A stretch of DNA of 64,000 bases, from NCBI GenBank assembly GCA_910577785.1, contig CAJTNT010000004.1:67693-131692 (forward strand), read 5' to 3'. The notes below the pieces were generated by a model that worked only from the letters and a program-made list of their open reading frames with translations, searched no databases and was not told the DNA's origin. Positions within the stretch are counted from its first letter, which is position 1. Every line of letters starts with the position of its first letter. The position numbers and the translations under genes were made by a program. The stretch comes from an uncultured Lachnospiraceae bacterium (GTDB lineage Bacteria; Bacillota; Clostridia; Lachnospirales; Lachnospiraceae). Below are positions 51,749 to 60,383 of this stretch, in pieces.

Positions 51749-52415
51749 CTACACCATCTTGATTACCGCCGTATTCGCATACGTCAGCGGCTCATTATGC
51801 ACAAAAAAAACGACCCTGTCCGCGGGGGCATAGAGCGTCTCCAGGATATCTCCTTCATATGGATTTAAAATATCCGCCAACGGCTGCCCCGTCCTTACCG
51901 CCTCCCCTGCCCCGACAGAAAATTCATCACCGCCAGGACCGCCTGCCCTGCGCTATTGGGGTCAATGCGGGCAGTCGTAGTGGTATACAGCGAAAATGCC
52001 TGCGTCTCCCACACCTGCCAGTTATAATTCAACGTTGCCGTATCATAGGGCCTTACCCTGCGGACCACCACATACGGAAGGCCAAACTGCTTTGCCGTCT
52101 CTGGCTTGCTGAACCCCTCGTCCATCAGCCGCACATGGGGGACAAAATCTCCCGGCCGCAATCCTCTGGGTCGTCTCTCCCAGGCAATACCCGGGAAACA
52201 TCCGATTGATATCTGTATTATCCGTTGACCAGAACCTTTTCTGTATATTCATCGAATAAGGGTTGATGGAAGGCAGGATTAAGATTTTATGCCCCATTTC
52301 CCCTTGAATTTCCCACGATACAGAGCGACTCTTTCCCCTCGCCAAATTCATACCCCATGACACGGAAATCATCCCGGTACAGCCCTTTCATCTCATAAAT
52401 AATCCTTTTATTCAT
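51749..52415 (-). pseudogene. M14-family succinylglutamate desuccinylase/aspartoacylase-like gene, broken
   Basis: Start at 52413-52415 (MNKRIIYEMKGLYRDDFRV, GGAGG upstream) and end NTAVIKMV at 51749-51751, but the reading passes through at least three frames: frame 1 ends NSRGNGA, frame 2 holds GHKILILPSINPYSMNIQKR-FWSTDNTDINRMFPGYCLGE, frame 3 carries LRPGDFVPHVRLMDEGFSKP and LPYVVVRRVRPYDTATLNYN, and another frame has ETLYAPADRVVFFVHNEPLT. An internal deletion after SRGN removes the zinc-binding HxxE region. The zinc-carboxypeptidase fold is clear, yet it cannot give a working protein. Confidence 0.8.
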
Positions 52416-52523
52416 AACCGCACACCTCCTTTTTCAGCAGCCGCCCCATCAGGGAACCCTCCCAAAACACAGGGCTTAACCTGCTAGAAACGCCGTATCA
52501 CAAGCTTTCTGCTGTTATCCTTA

Positions 52524-53324
52524 TCATAGCTCCAGGCCTTCGCTGCTGCAGATTCTCTCTGTGATTTCTGTTAATTGCGCCGCGTTCTTGCCCAGAATAC
52601 GCACTACGATATGCCCGGCGGATGTATGTGTCACCCCGCCCTCCATATCCCCGGCGTCCTCCAGCAGCCTGCGCACCTGCTGCACCCAGCCTTCCGGTTT
52701 TTGCTGGTTGCAGATGACCAGGCTGGCCAGATGGGTGAACCCCTCATACATCCCAAAGTTCCCCATATCCATCTGCCCCGGCTCGTAACAGGCATTGTCC
52801 CTGTATACCAGACGTCCTCCCTGGGAAATGCAGACCCTGCTCTGGAACCTGCGGTACTGAAATTCCTCGCCATACGCCACGCGCCCGCAGCTTAAAATCT
52901 CACGGAAGACAAACTGTGAAGTTTCATCCTCCAATTCCACCTCTGCCGTACAACGGTAATCGGAACCTGCGAAGGGGATGGCCGGCAGAGGCAGATAGCG
53001 CAGGCAGGCATGGCTGCCCACGGTAAGATATATCCGCCGGCTGGCGTAGCCTTCTTCCATCCGATGGATTTTCTCATATGCCTGGGAGACAAATTCTAGG
53101 CTGGAACGTTCCTTGGCGCAGAGATTAATCTCCTGCCTGTCGCCCGCCATAATCCCGGCGGAAGCAGTCAGAAGCATCACCGTCATGACATCCTTCTTCT
53201 CATAAAAGGGGTGCATCACCTTAAAAGGAGCCGTAAACGATACATCCTCCATCACCGTCCTGCCATCCCTGTATGCAGCGGTAAGATAGAACTCTGAAAG
53301 TTTTCCAAATTGATTCTCCCTCAT
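52524..53324 (-). CDS. ureD: Urease accessory protein
   Basis: Forms the UreD-UreF-UreG chaperone complex that delivers nickel to apo-urease. 266 residues from the ATG at 53322-53324. VSFTAPFKVMHPFYEKKDVMTVMLLTASAGIMAGDRQEINLC is the UreD front, FREILSCGRVAYGEEFQYRRFQSRV and GGVTHTSAGHIVVRILGKNA are other characteristic segments. The ATG nine bases upstream is placed directly behind AGAGGG and leaves no spacing. It overlaps ureG by four bases. Confidence 0.93.
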   Translation of the reverse strand: MRENQFGKLSEFYLTAAYRDGRTVMEDVSFTAPFKVMHPFYEKKDVMTVMLLTASAGIMAGDRQEINLCAKERSSLEFVSQAYEKIHRMEEGYASRRIYLTVGSHACLRYLPLPAIPFAGSDYRCTAEVELEDETSQFVFREILSCGRVAYGEEFQYRRFQSRVCISQGGRLVYRDNACYEPGQMDMGNFGMYEGFTHLASLVICNQQKPEGWVQQVRRLLEDAGDMEGGVTHTSAGHIVVRILGKNAAQLTEITERICSSEGLEL

Positions 53325-53935
53325 TCCTGGCATCCCTCTAACAAGACATTTTTCTTGATCCAGCCTATCACAGCGGCAATCCCCACCCTGTCCCGGATAT
53401 CGGTAAATACAAACGGCCGCTCCCCCCGCATTTTCCTGGAATCCCGCTCCATCACGCCTAAATCCGCTCCTACATAGGGGGCAAGATCCATCTTGTTAAT
53501 CACCAGCAGATCCGAGCGCGTAATCCCCGGCCCGCCTTTGCGCGGAATCTTATCACCTTCCGACACATCAATCACAAAAATCGTCGCATCCACCAATTCC
53601 GGGCTAAAAGTAGCGGAAAGGTTATCCCCACCGCTCTCAATAAAGAGGATTTCGATCTCCGGAAACCGTTCCAGCATCTCATCCACCGCCTCCAGGTTCA
53701 TGGAAGCATCCTCGCGGATTGCCGTATGCGGGCATCCCCCCGTCTCCACGCCAAGAATACGCTCCCTTGGCAATACGCTGTTCCTGCACAAAAATTCCGC
53801 GTCTTCTTTGGTGTAAATATCATTTGTAATAACGCCAATCTCATACTTTCCCGCCATCTCACGGGTCAGGCATTCAATTAAGGCCGTCTTGCCGGAACCT
53901 ACCGGCCCAGCGACGCCGATTTTCACATAAGACAT
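53321..53935 (-). CDS. ureG: Urease accessory GTPase
   Basis: SIMIBI-class GTPase that supplies nickel and energy for urease maturation. 204 residues from the second of two adjacent ATGs (53933-53935). P-loop GVAGPVGSGKTALIECLTREM at the front, TNDIYTKEDAEFL, the metal-binding GGCPHTAIREDASMN (Cys-Pro-His), LFIESGGDNL and NKMDLAPYVGADL (NKxD base recognition) are all present. It lies between ureF and ureD. Confidence 0.96.
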   Translation of the reverse strand: MSYVKIGVAGPVGSGKTALIECLTREMAGKYEIGVITNDIYTKEDAEFLCRNSVLPRERILGVETGGCPHTAIREDASMNLEAVDEMLERFPEIEILFIESGGDNLSATFSPELVDATIFVIDVSEGDKIPRKGGPGITRSDLLVINKMDLAPYVGADLGVMERDSRKMRGERPFVFTDIRDRVGIAAVIGWIKKNVLLEGCQE

Positions 53936-54018
53936 CATCAACTCCACCTTTCTTTCTCCATACCTACAGCAAATTTCATCCGATCTTCCGATATCAGGCC
54001 GACATAAAACAGACGACA

Positions 54019-54744
54019 TCAAGACATATAAAGCCTAGAATAGAGGGCTTCGTGCTGCATGCAGCGGATATCCATTCCGGGGGCTGACAAGCACAGTTCC
54101 TCTTCCGTCAGGCTCTTTACCTCTTTCAGAAGCCCTGGGAACAGTTCCTGGCATTTGAAGAGCAGGCGCTGCCCGTCTGTCTGGCTTAAGGGTATGGCCT
54201 TCACGCAATTCGTTACCATGGACGAGACCTGGGCATACAGGTAATTTGACATAACATCTTCATAAGGAATCCCTACAGCAGCGCAAAAGACGCCATAGGC
54301 AATGCTGTGCGCCGTTGCCCTTTCCCTGCGCTGCCCGCAGTAGACCCGAAAGATATCCGATTCATAGGGGATATCCATTTCCATCACCGTCTTGACAAAG
54401 CGCGAGCCCAGTTTATGCCCGGCCTCCCTTGTCTCCCTCGGCACGCGGCTGGCTTCCAGCAGTTCCTCCAAAGCCTCTATTTTCTGCATCTGCCCGGCCG
54501 CCGCGTATTCATACGCCAGCCGGACAGACAGCAATTCATTGCAGCAAAAACTGTAACGCATGCGATGGGATAGAAATTCCCATACCTCATCGAAAGATGA
54601 AAGCAAATTTTTCTGGATATAAGTCTCCAGGCCATAAGAATGGGAATATGCGCCAATCGGAAATAAGGCGTCATTCACCTGCAGCAGCAGAAACTTCTTC
54701 CTCCATTCCCGTAAATCTTCCTGCAATTCCTCCCGTAATTCCAT
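54019..54744 (-). CDS. ureF: Urease accessory protein
   Basis: 241 residues, all-helical. LLLQVNDALFPIGAYSHSYGLETYIQKNLL is the family front and ATAHSIAYGVFCAAVGIPYEDVMSNYLYAQVSSMVTNCVKAIPLSQTDGQ a conserved core; UreF gates UreG's GTPase in the loading complex. Start ATG at 54742-54744 follows GGAGGG. Stop to ureG start leaves about 83 bases. Confidence 0.94.
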   Translation of the reverse strand: MELREELQEDLREWRKKFLLLQVNDALFPIGAYSHSYGLETYIQKNLLSSFDEVWEFLSHRMRYSFCCNELLSVRLAYEYAAAGQMQKIEALEELLEASRVPRETREAGHKLGSRFVKTVMEMDIPYESDIFRVYCGQRRERATAHSIAYGVFCAAVGIPYEDVMSNYLYAQVSSMVTNCVKAIPLSQTDGQRLLFKCQELFPGLLKEVKSLTEEELCLSAPGMDIRCMQHEALYSRLYMS

Positions 54745-54757
54745 CGTTCCCTCCCCG

Positions 54758-55237
54758 TTAATGATGATGGTTATTGATGGAAGAGGACAGCGCCTGGCTG
54801 AAATCAAATTTCACCTCTGTCTTTTCCGCCGATACGCCATGGATACGATTTACTTTGTCCATCAACGGCTCATAATACGGCGTATAAAAGGTAAATTCGT
54901 CCTCTCCGCAAAACATCGTCGTATGGGTATTCCCCACCTCATAGCAGAGCTTGGCAATCTGCCTCGGATGGTCTTGCCGCACCACCATCCGGATCGCTTC
55001 GCAGGGCGGGATATTCACGGCAATTACCTTATACCCATCTGCATAAAGCACATCATCCTGGCGCAGCCCCCAGCGCAGCACCTCATCCCCCATACGGATG
55101 CCGACGTCCTCGCCCTCCGCCGAAGTCTTACGGTGCAAACGCAGAAAAGCCTCATGCCATGCTATCTCCACATAATCCACCCGCAGGCCGGAGAATTTCC
55201 CATCGGAAAGATTCCCTAACACTTCCTCACATAACAA
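54758..55237 (-). CDS. ureE: Urease metallochaperone with short His tail
   Basis: Binds nickel and hands it to UreG. 159 residues. MGDEVLRWGLRQDDVLYADGYKVIAVNIPPCEAIRMV and CYEVGNTHTTMFCGEDEFTFY (the HxH/Cys metal-binding area) identify it. The C-terminus ends SSSINNHHH, a short His-rich tail as in classical UreE. The start is a TTG at 55235-55237 with GGAGG eight bases upstream; no in-frame ATG is available nearby. Confidence 0.92.
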   Translation of the reverse strand: MLCEEVLGNLSDGKFSGLRVDYVEIAWHEAFLRLHRKTSAEGEDVGIRMGDEVLRWGLRQDDVLYADGYKVIAVNIPPCEAIRMVVRQDHPRQIAKLCYEVGNTHTTMFCGEDEFTFYTPYYEPLMDKVNRIHGVSAEKTEVKFDFSQALSSSINNHHH

Positions 55238-55252
55238 ACAAATCCCCTCCTT

Positions 55253-55759
55253 TTACCAGACACCCAGCAGCAACATCACGCCCGGAACCCAGGCCGTCAC
55301 GATTCCTTCGAATACCTGCAGGCAAGGCACAAACTTTCCCAGTTTCTTGCCCATAATATCGGTAACAAAAGATGTCCCCCACAGAACCGCCCACAGCCAC
55401 CAGATTGCCGCCCACCTGGGATCTGGCGCAATGCCGAGCGCCTCGCTCCCCGTTATGCCTTCGACAAAGCCGAATATCACTGCATTGACCGCCACAAAGC
55501 TGGAGAACCACGCAAATGGGAGCGGATTCAGATCAAAAATATTCATCATTGCCACAAACAAGTAAGTAAAACAGAACAGCAGCCCCGTACCCGCCGCATA
55601 ATAATTTCCCTGCACCAGGTTTACAAAATTGATAAACAGGGAAAGCCCGCCCGTCAAAATATTCATAACCGCGGCAGATTTCTTATCGACATTTGCCAAA
55701 GCGCAAACGCCATTGTTGATTAAAACAATTCCCACAAAAAGCAGGCAAACTCCTAACAT
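55253..55759 (-). CDS. ureI: UreI/AmiS-family urea or amide channel
   Basis: 168 residues, six membrane segments. MLGVCLLFVGIVLINNGVCALANVDKKSAAVMNILTGGLSLFINFVNL and LLFCFTYLFVAMMNIFDLNPLPFAWFSSFVAVNAVIFGFVEGI fit the proton-gated urea channel family of Helicobacter UreI and amidase-linked AmiS. Sits between ureC and ureE, a place that is strong support for urea import. GGAGG precedes ATG. Confidence 0.9.
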   Translation of the reverse strand: MLGVCLLFVGIVLINNGVCALANVDKKSAAVMNILTGGLSLFINFVNLVQGNYYAAGTGLLFCFTYLFVAMMNIFDLNPLPFAWFSSFVAVNAVIFGFVEGITGSEALGIAPDPRWAAIWWLWAVLWGTSFVTDIMGKKLGKFVPCLQVFEGIVTAWVPGVMLLLGVW

Positions 55760-55801
55760 AATCCAATACCTCCAAAATATATCCCGCGAAACCTCACTAT
55801 C

Positions 55802-57523
55802 TTAAAATAGGCTGTAAAGCTGTGTCAACGGCAGCTCTTTTGCTGGTTTTGATTCCAGTTTCACGCCATCTGCGCATACTTCATAGGTTTCCGGATCTAC
55901 TGTAATTTCTGGGGCAGCGTCATTTAATTTCATATCCTTTTTGCCAATATTCCTGCATCCGTGTACCGGCACTACCGTCTTCTTCAGGCCGTATTCCTCC
56001 TTGATGCCTGCATCTATGGCAGCCTGGGAGACAAAGGTCAGGCAGCTCTCATATTTTGCATCCCCATGCGCGGCAAACATCGGCTGGTATAACACCGGCT
56101 GCGTGGTTGGGATCGATGCATTGGCGTCGCCCATTTTGGAGGCGATAATCATGCCGCCCTTGATGACCATATCCGGCTTTGCGCCGAAAAATGCCGGGTT
56201 CCATAGCACTAAATCCGCAAATTTCCCTACTTCCACCGATCCCACATAATCTGCGATCCCATTGGTAATCGCCGGGTTAATCGTATATTTTGCAACATAG
56301 CGTTTTGCCCGGAAATTATCATTGCCATTTTCCTGATCCACGCCCAGAGGCCCGCGTTCTTCCTTCATCTTGTGAGCGGTCTGCCAGGTACGGGTAATCA
56401 CTTCGCCCGGGCGCCCCATTGCCTGGGAATCGGAACTCATCATGGAAAATACGCCCATATCATGCAGCACGTCCTCCGCGGCAATCGTCTCTGGGCGGAT
56501 CCTAGAATCTGCGAAAGCCACATCTTCTGGAATATTTTTATCCAAATGGTGGCAGACCATCAGCATATCCAAATGCTCATCCAAGGTATTTACCGTAAAC
56601 GGCATGGTCGGGTTAGTCGAAGACGGCAGCACGTTCTGGCTGCCTGCCGCACGGATAATATCCGGCGCATGCCCGCCTCCGGCGCCCTCAGTATGGAAAG
56701 TATGTATCGTACGCCCGCCGATGGCGTCCAGCGTATCCTCCACGCAGCCTGCCTCATTGAGCGTATCCGTATGGATTGCCACCTGGATATCATATTCGTC
56801 CGCCACATTCAGGCAATGGTCAATCGCTGCCGGGGTCGAGCCAAAATCCTCATGGATTTTCATCCCCATCGCGCCGGCTTCCAGCTGCTCAATGATTGGT
56901 TTTTCCGCAGAACAGTTCCCTTTCCCATAGAAACCAAGGTTCATTGGATATTCTTCCGCTGCTTTTAACATCATACGGATATTCCACGGCCCCGGCGTAC
57001 AGGTTGTGGCATTCGTGCCGTCGGCCGGTCCTGTCCCGCCGCCAATCATGGTCGTAATGCCGGAATACAGGGAACACGGTATCTGCTGGGGGGCGATAAA
57101 GTGGATATGGCTGTCAATCCCGCCAGCCGTCACAATCAGGTTTTCTCCTGCCAGGGCTTCCGTTGACGCGCCAATCGTCATTCCCGGCGTCACGCCGTCC
57201 ATCAGGTCTGGATTCCCTGCTTTCCCAATCCCGGCAATCTTCCCATCCTTGATGCCGATATCCGCCTTGATAATGCCTGTATAATCCAGGATCAGGCAAT
57301 TTGTAATCACCAAATCCAGCACGCCGTCCTTGCGGCACGTCTTCACGGACTGCCCCATCCCATCACGGATGGTCTTCCCGCCGCCAAACTTCACTTCATC
57401 CCCATAGGTGGTATAATCCTTTTCCACCTCAATCACCAGGTTAGTATCCGCCAGGCGCACCCGGTCGCCCACCGTAGGGCCATACATCATTGCATATTTT
57501 TCTCTGGAAATTTTATTGCTCAT
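55802..57523 (-). CDS. ureC: Urease alpha subunit
   Basis: Catalytic nickel subunit, hydrolysing urea to ammonia and carbamate. 573 residues from the ATG at 57521-57523 (GGAGGG upstream). GGIDSHIHFIAPQQIP (His pair), GAMGMKIHEDFGS (the carbamylated Lys), AIHTDTLNEAGC (His), TIHTFHTEGAGGGHAPD (His pair), MVCHHLDKNIPEDVAFADSRIRPETIAAEDVLHDMG and MSSDSQAMGR (Asp ligand) are complete. No damage is visible, so active urease is expected. Confidence 0.97.
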   Translation of the reverse strand: MSNKISREKYAMMYGPTVGDRVRLADTNLVIEVEKDYTTYGDEVKFGGGKTIRDGMGQSVKTCRKDGVLDLVITNCLILDYTGIIKADIGIKDGKIAGIGKAGNPDLMDGVTPGMTIGASTEALAGENLIVTAGGIDSHIHFIAPQQIPCSLYSGITTMIGGGTGPADGTNATTCTPGPWNIRMMLKAAEEYPMNLGFYGKGNCSAEKPIIEQLEAGAMGMKIHEDFGSTPAAIDHCLNVADEYDIQVAIHTDTLNEAGCVEDTLDAIGGRTIHTFHTEGAGGGHAPDIIRAAGSQNVLPSSTNPTMPFTVNTLDEHLDMLMVCHHLDKNIPEDVAFADSRIRPETIAAEDVLHDMGVFSMMSSDSQAMGRPGEVITRTWQTAHKMKEERGPLGVDQENGNDNFRAKRYVAKYTINPAITNGIADYVGSVEVGKFADLVLWNPAFFGAKPDMVIKGGMIIASKMGDANASIPTTQPVLYQPMFAAHGDAKYESCLTFVSQAAIDAGIKEEYGLKKTVVPVHGCRNIGKKDMKLNDAAPEITVDPETYEVCADGVKLESKPAKELPLTQLYSLF

Positions 57524-57545
57524 TCTGTTCCCTCCTCTCTGCTGT

Positions 57546-57905
57546 CTACATAAAGCCTTTTGCTGCGGCGGCCTGTACGGCGGCAGCCTTTGTTGCACAA
57601 GAAGCCTGCGCACAGGTCAAGTCGTTGAGGCCGTAAATACGCTTCGCCCCTCCCATGGCCGTCAGCTGCACCTCTTTTTCCTCGCCCGGCTCAAACCGCA
57701 CGGAGGTGCCTGAGGGAATGTCCAGATGGTACCCATACGCCAATGCGCGGTCAAATTTCAGCTGGCGGTTCACCTCAAAAAAATGAAAATGCGAGCCAAC
57801 CTGTACTGGCCTGTCGCCTGTATGCCTTACCGTAACGGTAACTGTTTCCTTTCCCTCGTTGATTATAATTTCCCCATTTTGGGGAATCACTTCGCCAATC
57901 TTCAT
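57546..57905 (-). CDS. ureB: Urease beta subunit
   Basis: 119 residues. MKIGEVIPQNGEIIINEGKETVTVTVRHTGDRPVQVGSHFHFFEVNRQLKFDRALAYGYHLDIPSGTSVRFEPGEEKEVQL is the beta-subunit jelly-roll, with the C-terminus GLNDLTCAQASCATKAAAVQAAAAKG extended by an alanine-rich tail. Follows ureA by 12 bases; GGAGG ahead of ATG. Confidence 0.95.
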   Translation of the reverse strand: MKIGEVIPQNGEIIINEGKETVTVTVRHTGDRPVQVGSHFHFFEVNRQLKFDRALAYGYHLDIPSGTSVRFEPGEEKEVQLTAMGGAKRIYGLNDLTCAQASCATKAAAVQAAAAKGFM

Positions 57906-57917
57906 CCTTCATCCCTC

Positions 57918-58220
57918 CTACTGAATTGGATTATGTACCGTTACAAGTTTTGTGCCGTCTGGAAATGTCGCTTCAATCTGGACTTCATGTACCATATCAG
58001 CCACGCCGTCCATCACATCCTCTTTCGACAAAAGCTTTGTGCCGAATGACATCAATTCTGCAACCGTCTTGCCATCCCTGGCATATTCCAGCAGTTCGGA
58101 ACTGATGAAAGCAATAGACTCCACATAGTTTAATTTCAGCCCTCTGGCTTTCCTCTGTTTGGCCAGTTCTCCTGCCGCATGGAGCATTAGTTTCTCCTGT
58201 TCTTTTGGGTTCAAACGCAT
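57918..58220 (-). CDS. ureA: Urease gamma subunit
   Basis: 100 residues, the canonical length. MRLNPKEQEKLMLHAAGELAKQRKARGLKLNYVESIAFISSELLEYARDGKTVAELM and DVMDGVADMVHEVQIEATFPDGTKLVTVHNPIQ. Start ATG at 58218-58220 lies nine bases after GGAGG. First gene of ureABC-I-EFGD. About 190 bases separate it from a terminator-bearing leader. Confidence 0.96.
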   Translation of the reverse strand: MRLNPKEQEKLMLHAAGELAKQRKARGLKLNYVESIAFISSELLEYARDGKTVAELMSFGTKLLSKEDVMDGVADMVHEVQIEATFPDGTKLVTVHNPIQ

Positions 58221-58406
58221 AAGGTTCATCCTCCTTTCATTATTTTGCGGATATGTGTGCGCATCTGGTTCTTTTGGTTCTTTCTGCATAAAAAACCGCG
58301 CATCCTTTTGGAAGGTATTTCTCTTATAGGCAATTCCAAGGGAATTTCTTAGAAACAGGCAAGAAATAACTTTTCATTTCTTGACGGTTCCTTATACAAG
58401 AGAAAA

Positions 58407-58528
58407 AGAGGCTTTTCCTTACGGAAAAGCCTCTTCGCCTGTCACATTCCACAATATGAGCAAGATCATCCTCGAAAGATTCCCTCGCTGTTTGAGGCCA
58501 TTATATGCCAGGGGTAAAAAAATGTCAA
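58407..58528 (-). promoter_or_regulatory. Urease operon promoter and structured leader with terminator
   Basis: A strong promoter, TTGACA (58523-58528) to TATAAT (58500-58505) with a 17-base gap, starts a transcript near 58493. After about 60 bases a perfect 12-bp hairpin (AGAGGCTTTTCC/GGAAAAGCCTCT, 58407-58434) with minus-strand TTTTTCTC follows, 186 bases ahead of ureA. Terminator between promoter and gene is the layout of attenuation or a riboswitch. I do not recognise a known ligand-binding consensus in the leader. Whether the promoter serves ureA directly is inferred. Confidence 0.65.
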
Positions 58529-58577
58529 GGGTAAATTTTTTTGCGGGTATTCATGTATCATAGAAATTATTACTTTT

Positions 58578-58680
58578 CATGGGGTGGGAAAAAGTGGCCA
58601 TACGAACCGCTGCGGAAGTGGGGGAGGCCGCAACAGAAACGCGCTCCCCACTTCCTCCGCTACAAAATGAAAACCGCTAC
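58578..58680 (+). repeat. Dispersed hairpin element, copy A (most complete)
   Basis: Contains TGGCCATACGAACCGCTGCG, GGAAGTGGGGGAG, then CAACAGAAACGCG and the pairing arm CTCCCCACTTCCTCCGC, so it folds into a long imperfect hairpin. Parts of it recur at 51700-51743 (inverted), 12693-12725, 49520-49577 and near 62850-62910. No coding frame; always intergenic. Confidence 0.8.
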
Positions 58681-58748
58681 ATCTCCTTGCATTATGGGAA
58701 ATTACCGCCCCGTGAAAAGCAACTAGAAATTTAACCAGGCAAAATACA

Positions 58749-58777
58749 TTGATATTTACCGGCAGGAGTCATATAAT
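58749..58777 (+). promoter_or_regulatory. Promoter of the Y-family polymerase, start codon at the transcription start
   Basis: TTGATA (58749-58754) and TATAAT (58772-58777) with 17 bases between. The ATG at 58784 is six bases past the -10, so the message would start at or next to the start codon. Confidence 0.65.
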
Positions 58778-58783
58778 AATCTT

Positions 58784-60307
58784 ATGAGCAAACATTTTTA
58801 TATCGCAATCGATTTGAAATCATTTTATGCATCTGTTGAATGCACCGAGCGGCAGCTGGATCCCCTGGCCACAAACCTGGTGGTTGCCGATGCCTCGCGG
58901 ACGGAAAAGACCATCTGCCTGGCTGTGTCGCCATCTTTGAAAGCGTATGGCATATCCGGGCGGGCAAGGCTGTTTGAGGTGATCCAGCGGGTAGAAGAGG
59001 TTAACAGGGAACGTAAGCGGCGGGCCCCTGGAGGGCAGTTTAGAGGCTCCTCCTGCTTTGCGCCTGAACTGGAGGCACATCCGGAACTGGAGTTATCTTA
59101 TCTTATTGCGCCGCCCAGGATGGCTTTTTATTTGGAATACAGTACCATCATCTACAATATCTACCTCAAATACATCGCGCCGGAGGACATCCATGTCTAC
59201 TCCATTGATGAAGTATTTATGGATGTGACACATTACTTGAAAACGTATGGGATGACGCCCAAGGAACTGGCCTCCGCCATGATACGGGATGTCCTTGACA
59301 GCACAGGAATTACGGCGGCTGCCGGAATCGGGACAAACCTTTACCTCTGCAAAATAGCCATGGATATTGTCGCTAAGCATGTCGCCCCAGATGAACATGG
59401 AGTGCGGATTGCCGAGCTGGACGAGGTGAGTTACCGGAAGCTTTTATGGGGCCACCGCCCCCTCACAGATTTCTGGCGGGTTGGGTCTGGATACCAGAAG
59501 AAATTAGAGGCTGCCGGGCTCTTTACGATGGGCGACATTGCACGCTGCTCTCTGGGCGGGGACAATGACTACCACAACGAAGACCTGCTCTATCAGATGT
59601 TCGGCGTCAATGCAGAGCTCCTGATAGACCATGCCTGGGGATGGGAGCCGGCCACCATGGAGCAGATCAAAGCCTATCAGCCGGAAAGCAACAGCATCAG
59701 CTCTGGGCAGGTGCTCGCACATCCTTATAACGCCCAAAAAGGGAAGCTGATTGTACAGGAAATGACGGACCAGCTCGTCCTCGACCTGGTGGACAGGAAG
59801 CAGGTCACAGACCAGATGGTACTCACGATTGGCTATGATATTGACAACCTGGCCAATGCCAGGAGCAGGAACCGCTATCAGGGAGAAATCACAACGGACC
59901 GCTATGGGCGCAAGATGCCAAAGCATGCGCATGGAAGCATTAACCTGGGCCGCCAGACCTCCTCCACCCAGATCATTATGGATGCCGTCTTGGAACTGTA
60001 TGACCGCATCATCAATCCCAGCCTCTCCATCCGCCGCGTGACCGTCACGGCAAACCATCTGGCGGATGAGCCACAGGTTACAGAAGACAGGCAGTTTGAG
60101 CAGCTCAGCCTGTTTACAGACTATGCAGCTTTGGAGAAGGAACGGAAGGCAGAAGAAGAACGGCTTGCCAAGGAACGGCGCCTGCAGGAAGCCATGCTGT
60201 CCGTCAAGAAAAAATATGGCAAAAACGCGCTTTTAAAAGGAATGAACCTGCAGGAAGGCGCCACCGCCAGGGAACGCAACCGCCAGATTGGAGGGCATAA
60301 GGCATGA
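58784..60307 (+). CDS. Y-family DNA polymerase (ImpB/MucB/SamB, UmuC-like)
   Basis: Low-fidelity polymerase for bypass of damaged DNA. 507 residues. MSKHFYIAIDLKSFYASVECTERQLDPLATNLVVAD is the first metal-binding motif, VYSIDEVFMDVTHYLK the second (D-E), and GIGTNLYLCKIAMDIVAKH the fingers helix. The C-terminal little-finger domain follows (GRRDNQSLTL-like turn PSLSIRRVTVTANHL). Longer than DinB (about 350), as in phage-like UmuC proteins of Firmicutes. It ends with a highly charged tail (EKERKAEEERLAKERRLQEAM). There is no good ribosome site, only AGGAG 17 bases upstream. Confidence 0.88.
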   Translation: MSKHFYIAIDLKSFYASVECTERQLDPLATNLVVADASRTEKTICLAVSPSLKAYGISGRARLFEVIQRVEEVNRERKRRAPGGQFRGSSCFAPELEAHPELELSYLIAPPRMAFYLEYSTIIYNIYLKYIAPEDIHVYSIDEVFMDVTHYLKTYGMTPKELASAMIRDVLDSTGITAAAGIGTNLYLCKIAMDIVAKHVAPDEHGVRIAELDEVSYRKLLWGHRPLTDFWRVGSGYQKKLEAAGLFTMGDIARCSLGGDNDYHNEDLLYQMFGVNAELLIDHAWGWEPATMEQIKAYQPESNSISSGQVLAHPYNAQKGKLIVQEMTDQLVLDLVDRKQVTDQMVLTIGYDIDNLANARSRNRYQGEITTDRYGRKMPKHAHGSINLGRQTSSTQIIMDAVLELYDRIINPSLSIRRVTVTANHLADEPQVTEDRQFEQLSLFTDYAALEKERKAEEERLAKERRLQEAMLSVKKKYGKNALLKGMNLQEGATARERNRQIGGHKA

Positions 60308-60383
60308 AATACAACGCAAATGCCAGATTGAAGGATATACGGCACGAAGCAGAGCGCTGATGCAAAACTGGAGGATATACGGC

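Noticed and set aside
52043..52372. Separate small gene within the broken M14 gene
   Set aside because: Its sequence is the middle portion of the M14-family gene in another frame.
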